From the NCBI GenBank assembly GCA_005406025.1, contig BGZK01000495.1, forward strand, positions 186,001-250,000: a stretch of 64,000 bases of DNA. Reading direction: 5' to 3'. The position numbers and the translations under genes are program-made. The DNA comes from Eumeta japonica (lineage: Eukaryota; Arthropoda; Insecta; Lepidoptera; Psychidae). Positions within the stretch are counted from its first letter, which is position 1. Each line of letters opens with the position of its first letter. Below, piece by piece: positions 11,671 to 22,215 of this stretch. The notes beneath the pieces are model-generated. The model was not told where the DNA came from and did no database searches. It worked only from the letters and a program-made list of their open reading frames with translations.

Positions 11671-12483
11671 AAAATCGGCCAAGTGTGTGTCGGGCCACAC
11701 GCAATATAGAGTTCCGTAATTGTGCGTCATAATATGCGGACATAGAAGGGGACTTTTATTTGATACTATGAATATATTAATTGAGTTCAAGGTTTAACTA
11801 ATAACGTTTAAAAATGGGTCCACATACAGGATGAGGGTTGACGACGTTACGATTTTACATTTCTATAATTTTACATGGTCCGTAAACTTATATTTAGTAT
11901 CTGTTTTACGCAACCGAAAACGTCATCTTAGTAATTTTTCATGGAATTTGTACGAAAGTTCTCTAAATACGTTTTATAGGTTGGTTAACTATTACGCAAC
12001 TTAGCTGTTATAGTTTTCCTTTTAATTTTGTCATATATGTAACTGCCGTGAATTTTTTCACATACCCATGAATAATCAATCCAATTAAAGAAAAAATCAA
12101 CAATCCAAGGGCCTTCGGGACACATGACTATCTTTAAGCTCGCGAATTCAAATCTCCGAAGGACCGTATGTGCGGATTTCATATATCGTCAAACTAGTTT
12201 TTAAATATTGAAAATGTCATCCGGTATACAACTCGCGGACACAGAATTCAATATCCCAAGCGAAATACTCTTGCTAATGAGTCGAGACGCAGTTATCCAG
12301 ATTACGCAGCCAAATGTACGCCATCGGCGGGGCACTTGTCCATTGTGCACCATAGTCTACAACATTCTGTCATACACGTTTTGCCTATGTAATTGCAGAC
12401 TGTATTGTACACTAAAGAAAAAATTGGTTGCTTCTAACAAAATTGTGATTCCCGTGATCAAGTATTTTGATTCCATACGAGTC
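11671..12483 (+). mobile_element. Lepidopteran ATCGGCCAAGTG-type repeat
   Basis: It begins AAAATCGGCCAAGTG, continues TCGGGCCACACGC and reaches AGTTCCGTAA. This is the diverged start of a repeat type I recognise from many lepidopteran genomes (usual form ATCGGCCAAGTGCGAGTCGG then GGGTTCCGTA). Downstream is a 92-codon frame (12208-12486; second ATG at 12214) reading MSSGIQLADTEFNIPSEI, then LLLMSRDAVIQITQPN. It looks more protein-like than its surroundings but matches no domain I can name, and is probably internal repeat sequence. The 3' limit is uncertain. Confidence 0.65.
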
Positions 12484-12625
12484 TAACAAGATCTTAAACA
12501 CATTAAATAAGACGTTTTTGATTGATTATCATTATTCGATAGACTAGTCAACTATGTTGCTTTTATGATTAGTAGTTAACTTAAGAAATTTAAATGTTAT
12601 TCAGTATGAATATGAAAAATGGCTA

Positions 12626-12800
12626 TACCAACTAATTTATCTTAACAAATTCAATTAATATAGTCAATATCAATAAGATTTTTTTTTAATAACTAATTCA
12701 TTTTAATAAATTCAACTAAGACCATAATCAGTACCAACATAGAAATGGTTACAATAATTGATTCAGCTTAATAAATTCAATTTAGAACTTGTTATTTTTA
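12626..12800 (+). repeat. Degenerate ~63-bp tandem repeat, three units
   Basis: Related blocks near 12629, 12691 and 12756 share AACTAATTxATxTTAAxAAATTCAA. The spacing is about 62-65 bp. It is strongly eroded, so unit boundaries are approximate. Confidence 0.55.
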
Positions 12801-12931
12801 AACCATATAATGATTATGTCAAATTCATTTACATATATTAAAGTCATGTACTTGAATCAACTATAAAACTTATTTAATACCAATTGGTAACATTATAATG
12901 ACAACTAAGTTATTCTTGTTTAATCCACTAA

Positions 12932-13093
12932 GGACCTTTCCCAACATCTTATTTTAAACTGAATTTTAGAAAAAGTCATTTTTAAAATTAGCTTTACGTT
13001 CCACCTTCTCCTTTGCGGATGTGGAATGCCAATCTAATTTTAAAAATGACTTTTTGCTAAAAGACAGTTTAAAAGAAGACGGTTGACGAGGCC
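12932..13093. mobile_element. Foldback element (MITE) with ~62-bp arms
   Basis: The left arm 12932-12994 and right arm 13031-13093 are inverted copies, sharing AAAAGTCATTTTTAAAATTAG. A 36-base centre contains its own TTCCAC / GTGGAA hairpin. It is flanked by similar short sequences, TGTTTAATCCACTAAG on the left and TGTTTAATTGACTAAG on the right, which may be target-site related or part of the neighbouring tandem repeat. No coding sequence. Confidence 0.85.
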
Positions 13094-13099
13094 CAAAGT

Positions 13100-13980
13100 A
13101 ACATTTTGTTTAATTGACTAAGACCCCTATTAAAAAATCGCCCTCAAGTGCGAGAATGTCCATAAGTTCGCATATGACGGGTTGTCCTAAAGTCACTCTT
13201 AATCACCTGTAACCTGTAACACCTATGCCAGCATGACATTCTGCTCCATCCGTAACCAGCCACGATCGTAGTTAGCACGGCCGTGTGCTGTGCTGTATTT
13301 TATCTATCAGCAATTATAGAAAACCAAAGTTGATGTTAATGCTATGAGAAGAAACATGAAACAAAACCTAGTTATGTTTAACTTATCTCAGCTTATAAAT
13401 AATTCATAGGACACATCACATTTAAAAAATCCAATTTCTTGTCGAAAATTGAATCCTAAAAATAGATCTCATTATTTTTTGTAATCAATATATGTGATAA
13501 ACTTTAGATAAAAGAAAACAAAAGTAAATTGTAAGAAAATACTTGTTTATTAATTTTTAAACAGTAAAGTGCAGCGACACATATTTTTTTCCTATTGTTA
13601 AAATATTTATGTTACAAGGTATCGGCAGTATTAATGAATTGTAGAACCTGACATCCTTCTGTGCTGTGTTTGGTATGTTCTTTAGTTCCTTATACTTAAG
13701 GTACAGCACACTTGGTCTTCAACATCAACCAATATCAACCAACAATACCACTACAGTCTCATTCCGTGATGCATACGTTTGACTTTTCGCAAATAATACA
13801 AATAGGTACGAAATGAATAAACAAAGAATTCATGAATGAAATATACCGAATTTAATTCAAGCGGCACACAAACAACTATTCATGCAACTGTTAACTAACG
13901 ATCTGCACTAGATTTGGTCAGTCGGTTTCACCTTATGCCCCCGCGCCGCCCTTTGAGGTGATGTGGGAAGGGTAGTTACT
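13100..13980. other. AT-rich DNA with one small GC spot
   Basis: No gene recognised. A 50-bp GC-rich spot at about 13920-13975 contains TCACCT and AGGTGA as an inverted pair around CCCCCGCGCCGCCC. Confidence 0.5.
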
Positions 13981-13982
13981 TA

Positions 13983-14266
13983 TTTCAATTGATAAATTGA
14001 TTTTTTCTCTCAACTAATATGATAATCGAAAAACAATTACTCTCAGTAAAATTTGTCATTTAATTTATAGTGAATTCAATAATATTAAGTATTAATGGTG
14101 ATAATATTACCTTTATTGTTTTAAAAATTATAAGCATTAGTGTAGCTGATGTAATTGACAGGTATTAGGTAAATCAAATTCTATTTTATTAATTTAACAA
14201 TGAAAACAATTAAAGCTACTAATTAGTTTAATTATTTCAATTGATATTTATTCTGAATTGATTTAA
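13983..14266 (-). repeat. Repeat family B, copy 1
   Basis: The reverse complement of this 284-bp segment aligns along its length with 19568-19846. It shares long blocks such as TTTAATTGTTTTCATTGTT, TTATAATTTTTAAAACAATA and ACTGAGAGTAATTGTTT. Divergence is visible at many positions, so both copies are old. It has no coding potential. The ends (TTTCAATTGATAAATTGATT and GAATTGATTTAA) do not define clear TIRs. Confidence 0.85.
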
Positions 14267-14267
14267 A

Positions 14268-14268
<1 letters not shown>

Positions 14269-14303
<35 letters not shown>
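14269..14303. repeat. TG microsatellite
   Basis: (TA)n(TG)n starts immediately at the edge of repeat family B copy 1. The second copy of the family lacks it. Confidence 0.95.
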
Positions 14304-14307
<4 letters not shown>

Positions 14308-14432
14308 AAACTAAAGAAAACTAATCAAATTATGCAAGAAAGCAAGTAATGTTAGAAACAATGTATATACTTGTTACAATTAATACAGTACCTACATTGT
14401 TAGTTCAATCACACGTGAACTAGTTATAACGA

Positions 14433-14470
14433 ATCAGTTGTCGTTGATATATATATCAACGAAAACTGAT
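14433..14470. repeat. 38-bp palindrome
   Basis: The centre CGTTGATATATATATCAACG is a perfect palindrome, extended on both sides by ATCAGTT and AACTGAT with small mismatches. It may be a cruciform-prone relic. Function unknown. Confidence 0.75.
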
Positions 14471-14765
14471 TTTCAAATTTCACAAATTTCACAAAAACGA
14501 AAATTTCACAGTTGGTCTAATTAATCTAACGCCAACTAGGAGAAAATCTCTCTTAGTTTGCTTTCATTTTTTAGAGTGTACAAGAGCATAATATGAATTA
14601 ATCATAAAATTAGTTTCCATTGTCAAGTATGTCACTCAATTGACCTTGCAAAAGGAAGATAAAATCTTAAAAATATTGATAGATTATTCAAGTATGAATA
14701 AATATCACAAATAATTCCTTAATAGCTACTTTGTTGTTTTTTATAATTTAAAAATAAAAGCAAAA

Positions 14766-14876
14766 AACAGTGACAACATAAAAATCAAAAATACGCCTCT
14801 GCCCATTACAAAGCACCAAAAGTCATTAATTCTTATAATAAAACACAACCAAATTAACTAAGATTTATGCATTTGA
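14766..14876 (+). repeat. Direct repeat C, left copy
   Basis: Aligned with 16115-16264 through AACAGTGACAA, CACCxAAAGTCATTA, ATTCTTATAATAAAA and CAAATTAACTAAGA. The two copies flank a BEL/Pao pol fragment and a foldback MITE. They might be eroded LTR remnants, but they lack clear TG...CA ends, so a dispersed repeat is equally possible. Confidence 0.7.
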
Positions 14877-14879
14877 TTT

Positions 14880-15265
14880 TAGTTGCGCCAAGTACACTCA
14901 TAAAATATTTTTTTGGAGGAAAGAGCGCGCAAATTAACCTTTTTCCACATAAGTTAAACAAATTTGAATGAAACATTGTATACTATAGTTTTTCAGCAAG
15001 GTATATCGAATATACTCCAATTGTAGCTGAACTCTATAAATCTCACTTTAACGGAGGATTGATGTAATTATAATCCTGAAAGGGTTCCTGTGAAACGGCA
15101 ACGAAATTCAAGGAAGGCAGAAGGCGCGCAAATTATCCACTCCCATTACAGGGGGGTGGTTACAACCTCAATAAATTATCGATTAAAAAATGAACTAATA
15201 CGCACTAATGGTAAATTGAACTATAAAGCAAAAAAATAAATAATAGTTAAAAAAAAAACTAAGAA
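14880..15265. other. AT-rich DNA between repeats
   Basis: No gene. The motif GCGCGCAAATTA occurs twice (about 14926 and 15124), suggesting internal repeat structure of a decayed element. Confidence 0.4.
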
Positions 15266-15268
15266 ACT

Positions 15269-15584
15269 CGCTTTTGTAGATAACCGCACTAAAAAGTAGA
15301 AAATAATTTTCAATGAATCTTCATTGAAATATTTACAAAAATTAAGAATAGGGTGATTAATGATAAAATATATTTTATTGAAAAAAAGCGTAGGGTGCTT
15401 TGTAAAATGTTTTCAAAATGATTCTCCTTTTACCAATATCTTTCAATAAAAGATTTATAACAATTAGCATCAAGAACTCCACGCTTTTTTACTAAAGTAT
15501 ATTTTTTTGTTAATCACTCTATTCTTAATTTCAATTTATTGAAACATTATTTTCTGCTTTTCGGTACGGTTATCTACAAAAGCG
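15269..15584. mobile_element. Foldback MITE with CGCTTTTGTAGATAACCG ends
   Basis: The left end CGCTTTTGTAGATAACCG (15269) is exactly inverted at the right end (15567-15584). The inverted similarity continues inward for over 100 bp per arm, through AAGTAGAAAATAAT, TTAAGAATAGGGTGATTAA and AAAAAAGCGT. About 316 bp in total. No transposase. It is inserted in or beside BEL/Pao remnants. A clear non-autonomous DNA transposon of undetermined superfamily. Confidence 0.9.
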
Positions 15585-15669
15585 CCTTGTTTATTTTATA
15601 TTAAATTGCAGTGTTTTCTGTACTTTTTTTGGTAACTTTATTACTATAAGAACTGCATTTAATTTGTGT

Positions 15670-15896
15670 TTAATTTGAATACGGTAAGACGTCTGCTGTC
15701 AAAGAGTAACCGAGTATGTTGTTTAGCCTCTTTATCACTAACTCGTAGATGTACACATTCACCATTGGCTGTTGAACTGGAAGAATCAGCAAATCGTGTT
15801 AAATGAATTTTTACCGCCAATAATTTTTGGATCATCCCTTCAGCAGCTAGAACTACAGGGCTAAGGAATCCTAATAGATCATAGAACTTGCAAGTA
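15670..15896 (-). pseudogene. BEL/Pao retrotransposon pol fragment (end of RT region to RNase H-like region)
   Basis: On the minus strand from about 15894 the translation runs CKFYDLLGFLSPVVLAAEG then MIQKLLAVKIHLT. This matches the hallmark FDPLGFLSP...AK..LQKLW...L.W motif after the reverse transcriptase in BEL/Pao polyproteins. It continues RFADSSSS, CVHLRV and TRLLFDSR, matching the following FxDxSxxAYGAxVYLR...xLLxSKxR region with the intervening part deleted. It is short and lacks RT catalytic motifs, so it is dead. The integrase fragment at 16434 lies on the opposite strand, so the two pieces are rearranged or from different insertions. Confidence 0.8.
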
Positions 15897-16114
15897 CAAC
15901 TGATAAGTTGCTATAAATCATAGTTATATTTTTCAGGGCAATATATTCTGAAACAATGTGGTGAAGTTGTATTAATTTTTGTTTTAACTCAACAACTTTA
16001 GTAATATTTGAATTTGAAAATAAAATATATCGTCCACGTATGTTCAGTTTTCTAAAATAAATGTAGCGACGGAAAATCCACTTCTATATTTCAATACCTA
16101 TACCAAAAGGAAGA

Positions 16115-16264
16115 AACAGTGACAATATAACAATCAAAAATGCCTCTGTGACCGCTATGGAGCACCGAAAGTCATTAGGAAGTATGTTGAATCACCGAAA
16201 GAATTACCGAAAGTCATTAATTCTTATAATAAAATATGACCAAATTAACTAAGACTTATGCATT
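16115..16264 (+). repeat. Direct repeat C, right copy, with internal duplication
   Basis: Same family as 14766-14876. It carries an extra ~40 bp in which ACCGAAAGTCATTA is repeated, a local duplication absent from the left copy. Confidence 0.7.
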
Positions 16265-16433
16265 AAAATCAAATGCAATCATAAAAGGTTTCTTAAGGGA
16301 AATACGTCTATTTGTATGAAAATGTGTTCCAAAATTAGAAAATTGACTCAAAATTCAAACTTCAACTATTCGCAAAAATATTCCATAGAAACATCCGATT
16401 GGAACTAGAGAAAAAAAAATACTTGTATGTTTG

Positions 16434-16769
16434 ATGGGCTTCAGATTAAAGGCAAAAGCAGCCTATCAGTCAATGGTTTCATTACTTAAAAACAAACTAA
16501 CTCCATTTTATCATTTTCGAAAGGTGAGAATTGACTTCGCTAGTCCCATACAAGCGAAACAGTCGCGTATCAGAGGATCGGTAATTAGTCAGGGATATAT
16601 TTGTAATTTTCTTTGTTTTACCACAAAATCAGAACAATTACAACGCACTTTAGACTTGACTAAAGCAAGCTTTCTCGCCTTTTTTCAAAGATTTGCTTCA
16701 CAAAGAGGACTTTCTTTTTCTTTCTTCACAAAGAGGCTTAGAAGAAATGAGAGAATGTTATTGAATTAG
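16434..16769 (+). pseudogene. BEL/Pao integrase core fragment
   Basis: An open frame of about 110 codons contains VRIDFASPIQAKQSRIRGS, then ISQGYICNFLCFTTKSEQLQ, then LDLTKASFLAFFQRFASQRG. This matches the BEL/Pao integrase core, whose family pattern is YxDYAGPI...RGxKxxKGYI..FVC..TKAIHLE..SDLT...FLAAFxRFxSRRG. The aspartate of the first DDE motif (IDFA for VDYAG) is kept. After FASQRG the frame loses similarity: the SDNGTNF motif with the second catalytic aspartate is missing and the frame ends at 16769. It is a truncated, non-functional fragment on the opposite strand to the neighbouring pol piece. Confidence 0.85.
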
Positions 16770-16779
16770 CGAAGCAAAA

Positions 16780-19560
16780 GTAGAGGGATGGATGAGCCGA
16801 GTCCGAGTCTGGGTTACGACACGGACTTTGAGAGTAATAAAAACGAAACGAATTGAATGTGATTCGTGCCGTAGTGGAGCCTTGCATATCAATTGAATAA
16901 CTCTGAGAAAGAGATGAATTAAATGATGAATTAAGATAGTTTATATCTCCGACCGCTCGTTTAACTGACGATCCCGGGTACCGAAAACTCTCTAGAGACT
17001 AGAATTAAGACCGTTCCACAATATACATAAAATATTCGATTTTATGGTATATATTGTCGATAAAGTATATAAAAACGAATTCTTATAAAACATTTTGTGT
17101 AGGGATGAATTACATTGCCATGTAAATGGTAGGTATGTTTAACGTCCAGCTTTTGTACGGATTTCATTTTTAAATAACTTAAAATCTCTCCATAGAAAGG
17201 AAATTTCCCGTCAAGAGTTGTCCCTGTGTTGTTATTTAAAATGATCGTTTTAGAAATGTCTCCTACACTACAATAAAATTTAACATAATAGTATTGTTAG
17301 ATAATAGTTTTCCGCTCTTTGTAAACTATTTTCATGTATCCTTGACAGCAATTTGATAACAGCTTCCTTAATGAGCTTACTTAAGACAAATTTTACGTCG
17401 TTTTAGAATGCTATTCAATAGTAGGAATTTGTTTATAAGTAAGTCTCAATTCATGAATACATACCTATGTCAATATGCAATGTGCATTTATGCATCGAAG
17501 TACGTGGGTTTTGGGCAGGGAAGGGCCACTGACCAAGGGAAATCGTATGTTCCACAATATATAACGCCCCGTTTACACGATGTGACCTAAAAAAAAATAT
17601 CTGACTTGCCCGAGGTCAGAAGCTGGATACGGCCATGTATTTATATAAGCCAGTAAAAATGGCAGAACGTACCTATATGGCTGCTGCTACCTAGGTACTT
17701 CAACATCTTACCTTGGTCAAAGAAAACTACTTCACGTAGGTAAATGAAGTCTATTAAGTTCGTCTTAATATAAAAATATTACCGGTAAATAGGCGCTTTT
17801 ATTAGTCATTACTGTGACGTTATTACTGTGGACATCCACGGGCGTCCACGGCAAGATAATATTCTCTTTTTTTACGTCATAGATACAATAAATATAGAAG
17901 ACACAGCTAAAGTCGGTTATCAATCATAACATCCGCACTTTTCCCATATACTGCATAAATGTTTTATATACGGCATAAAAATTATAAAAACGACGTTAAC
18001 GTGGACTTTGACGTCAAAAATGACGTGACGTGAAGAATTATAGAAGCAACTATTCTTCTCAAAACACACTTTCATTTTTATGTTGTCGTAGGTGCATTTC
18101 TTGTAACTCAGAAAATGTTTCTATTTTTAAATTGAGGTTTAGATATATTTAATACCTATATTTTTTGTTTTCAAAATGTAAACCCAGTATAACCATTCAT
18201 CTATGATATAAACATAAGTCTAGGAAAGATTTAGGGAAATTTTAAAATAAAACAAACAGTATTATTAAGGAAAAAACATATTATTAGATTTTAAAATTCT
18301 TTGGCCAAACTTTTAAATTAGCAACAATAATCTCTCACTTTTTTGCATTGAGACAATCTAGTTGATGACATCTAGCGTTTATATATATGACAATTTAGTT
18401 GCAATATTAGACTCCAAAGAAAGCGTCACAACTTTTATGTGTAAAAGATAACAGATGGCAGTAACACAGCTTCTTTTATAACAGACACTAAAAATTATAT
18501 TTCATTATAGCTGTCAAAAATTAAACAAAGCATTAAATAAAAATTAAAATCTTGACATTAGTTCAAAAAAAAAATATTTATAGAAATATTTTATATACTT
18601 ACATTTTCATCTACTGTACGTTGTCATATGACATGCTTATTTTGTTTTACAACTTATACATACATTCGCAGAACTTGTTATTAAAAGGTCGGAAAAAAGG
18701 AAATTACTAAAAAATTTTATTAAATTTCTTTTTCTTTTAATAAGAAATTTATTTTCAATTTATTTTGAAGAAATCGAAATCGAAACAAAAACCAAAAAGA
18801 AATTCATTGTTTCTTTTATGTTTAGAGGTCACTGTGAACATTTCATTGAATCTTAGTGTATTAAATATTTCAATTTACAATAGTAATAAAGTTGCAATGT
18901 AAAACATTTTTACAATACATTTAGTTTTTTTTTTTTGTATAGTAAATAGTGCCATCTTATGACATAATTAAAAACTGGTTGAAAAAGTGGCCTGGTTTTG
19001 TATTTCTTAGAAAAATTCACAGATTTCGTCATAGATGAATATGAATATATAGAGAGATTTCGTTTCCAGCATATTTATATTATAAGCCTGATCTTGTGCA
19101 CTACAAGACCAGCAGAGGAAGTTATAAACTTTATTTATTTATTTAATTAAACTTCATTTATTTATGTAATTGTTTTCATAACGTTCTAATAAAATATAAT
19201 GTTAATTAAATTTTACTTGTTGAAAGTCCACAAAAATGAGTAATATGTACAAATTATACTTTTTGTTAGTATTTTTTATATAAAAGACGCTTTTAATTTT
19301 TCGCACTTGTGTATCAACAAATCTTAATCATAACAACATACACCGCATACATATATATAAATATCTATACGTGTTCATATTATTTTATGGCCAGTCATAG
19401 AGAAAAATAATATAGTGGGGTTGTAATTCACGATTTTTGAAAATATTGCTCTGGATGGCGTAAGAGATGGCGTTCACTGAGAAGATGCTGCATATTTACG
19501 TCAGTAGATGGCAGTACCAAATATTTATAAATCTTTTGTATTAATTTACATTATACACGT
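16780..19560. other. AT-rich DNA, no gene recognised
   Basis: Contains clustered CRE-like sites: TGACGTCA at 18009-18016 followed by TGACGTGACGTG at 18021-18032. Segments around 17600-17780 and 18360-18480 (with AGATGGCAG, also near 19505) have repeat texture but no second copy was aligned. A 60-codon frame at 17408-17590 has no domain. Confidence 0.5.
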
Positions 19561-19567
19561 ACATAGA

Positions 19568-19846
19568 TTAAATCAATTCAGAATAAATCCATTGAAATAA
19601 TTAAATAAATTAGTAGTTTTAATTGTTTTCATTGTTTAATTAATAAAATAGTATTTTAACTTACCTAATACCCGTTAATTATATCAACTGCTCTAATCCT
19701 TATAATTTTTAAAACAATAAAGATAAAATGATCACCTTTAATTCTTGATGTTATTGGATTAACTATAAATTAATTATTATATTCTACTGAGAGTAATTGT
19801 TTAAAACGATTTTCATATTAGTGGAGATAAATAATCAATTTATCAA
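19568..19846 (+). repeat. Repeat family B, copy 2
   Basis: Inverted relative to copy 1 at 13983-14266 and aligned over nearly the whole length. The two copies lie about 5.3 kb apart in inverted orientation and enclose the BEL/Pao debris and foldback MITE. There is no poly-A tail pattern beyond a short A run at the right edge. Confidence 0.85.
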
Positions 19847-19849
19847 AAA

Positions 19850-21470
19850 AAAAAAGGACATTACAGAATTTAAAACTTAGGGTTCCCCAAAACATTTAAA
19901 AAAATTTGGAAATTCCAAAAGTGCACACCTCATAGCGGTTACTCCATTTTTACTAAAGAAAAGTGTGTATGTCAGCTCCGACGAATGACTGGAGCTCACT
20001 CTTTATGAATGATTACAAATTACTTGGTATGCATTGTTCAATACTCTAAATTCTATATATTAACAAAAATTTATACTGTAATCGTCATTTTTTTTTTAAA
20101 TTGAAATAAATTAAAAAAAAGATACTTACCGTGGTGTCAAAATTTTTACTTAAACATTGAGAATAAAAAAGACAGTCACGCTTCGGATTTCTTATGTTCT
20201 CTAGATTAACATTTGATAAAAAAAAAAAAAAATTACTGAAAGACTCGTCAAAATTTTGTTTATTAAATATCAATTAAACTACACCGAATTAGACAATGAA
20301 ATTCAATAGGCTTCTATTCAGATGCATACTAAAGCGAATGAAAAAAAAAACACTCGATTAGTGAAGTATTTCATTCGTTATCGTGACGACATACAGGATC
20401 CGCACATACAGACACACGGACGTCCACGAAAAAAATTTTTAAAACCGTTTTTGAAATATGTTCTATAACAAAATGTGTTTGGAAGATATTACAGATATTA
20501 AAATCAGTGATTATTCTTGCCGTTTGAGTGCATGCATTATTTTACAAGTGCAATGTAATAAATAAAGACATTTAAAGTTAAAAAAATCACTCGTTTTTCG
20601 TAAGGCGAGAGTAGAGCACTGCCTCATGCGCTCCGCTTATGAGGCTTGCAATTACATCTACTTTTAGGTTTTTTTTTTTTAGTTTCATAAAAGATTTAGT
20701 ATTTTTTAGCATTTTAAGCTTTTATAATTGTGCACATTTTACATTCCAAGCATCTCTGTATCTCCAAAACTCTTGGAAATATATTCATGATACAGATTAT
20801 TAAAAACACCACGTGAAAAGGAAGCAATCGGATAGGCATTTTCAATGATAGAAAGGCGATAAATAAATTATATACACGTGTAGATACATACTAATTAGAG
20901 AAATATACTACAAAATATTTTATGAGGTTTCTTTGCAGTTTTATCTGCTTTTAAGCCAAATTATGTCTATGTTTTGTATTTTGTGGGCATTTTAATTTAA
21001 ACAGTTTAGGTTTTTATTATACAACGAAAGTAAAATAATTTGAAGGAATAATTTCTTTTTCGTCTTCTCTTTCTTTTAACGTATATCGGTAAATAAAAAA
21101 TAAATAACAATTTTAAAATTGACATAAATTTATACGAACAAATAGTCTCTGAAGTTGCAGATACAATCAAATTTTTGTAAAGTCAAATGTGATAGTAGGT
21201 ATTTTACGTAATGAATTGTACCTACGTTTATAGATTATAAGAAAGGTCGGATATAATTGCTTCTTGCCACCAGTTACTTATCATGCTAAATTTCAATTGT
21301 ATATAGTACTTTAATTAAATTATGTACTTTAACTTGATGTTAATAATTATTATTACTCGAAATGATTGTTATGCATTTTTACAATATATCGATTTTATGA
21401 CTTATTATATTATTTATAAAGAAATAACAAAACTGTTGAAATATAAAATGCATATGCAAGAAAATGATAA
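19850..21470. other. AT-rich DNA, nothing firmly recognised
   Basis: A patch at 20380-20430 with CATACAGACACACGGACGT resembles the hydrophilic tail of common lepidopteran repeats, but is too short to assign. Several A or T homopolymers of 10 or more occur. No gene. Confidence 0.5.
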
Positions 21471-21870
21471 ACTCCAGCATCGTTTACCGATTATCATGAA
21501 AGTTGACACATCTAAGTGATTCTTTCATGGAGGCTTTTATGCTCTCCACTTTGTTTCAATTCTCCACTAGATGGCACTGTAGCGAATCACCTTTAACATC
21601 GTTCAACTGATTGCCATGAAAATTTGTGAATATAAGTATGTATTTACACAAGAATAATTGTGCATTATAAATTTTGCTATAATTTGCGACTAGATAGCAC
21701 CGTATAGCGTTAACATTTACACCTTTTGTCTGATCACTGTGAAAATTAGTAGATATATAGATGTTTTGGACATGGAGAATATTTTCTCTTGATTCGTTTT
21801 GTTATAACTTACAACTAGACAGCGCCGCATCAGATTCTGCACTGTTCAACTGATTGCAATGAAAATTGAT
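21470..21870 (+). repeat. Degenerate ~124-bp tandem array
   Basis: Blocks like CGACTAGATAGCACCG recur at about 21560, 21686 and 21809. They alternate with TTCAACTGATTGCCATGAAAA-type blocks at about 21485 (decayed), 21603, 21730 and 21848. This gives roughly three units of 124 bp. It directly abuts the AGGGTTCCGTAC element, and the array is probably part of that transposon. Confidence 0.75.
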
Positions 21871-21911
21871 TTAGATTTGAATACAGAGACTGTTTTTGTA
21901 CTATCTATTTT

Positions 21912-22215
21912 TAGGGTTCCGTACTTCAAAAGGAACCCTCACAGGATAATATCGTTGTCCGTCACTCTGGCAGTCTGTCTATCTGGCCAGACCAGGTTTC
22001 TCAGGAATGCCTTTAGGTTTCAAATTGAAATTTATATTAAAAAGTTAGGTGTACGGTTCTTTGAAGATGGAAAAAATCAAATCTAAGTCAACACAAACAA
22101 AAAATACTTCCATTTTTATCATATGTTTTAAGACTCATAAATAAATAAAAACCTATAAGGTGGTTCCTGCGAAACCAGCATACGCGTCCTAGGCAAGTTC
22201 GACAGGGCTGTCCGT
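21912..22215 (+). mobile_element. Lepidopteran AGGGTTCCGTAC-type repeat
   Basis: It starts TTAGGGTTCCGTAC and returns with AAAGGAACCCT, forming a perfect 8-bp hairpin (AGGGTTCC / GGAACCCT). It continues with GTTGTCCGTCACTCTGGCAG and CCAGGTTTCTCAGGAATGC, the order seen in a high-copy lepidopteran repeat family. Protein-like frames here (21859-22086) are chance. The superfamily is not certain from this piece; a Helitron-like or MITE nature is inference. Confidence 0.75.

Noticed and set aside
21470..21870. CRISPR-like array
   Set aside because: Repeats are long, degenerate and tandem without spacers, in a eukaryotic transposon context.
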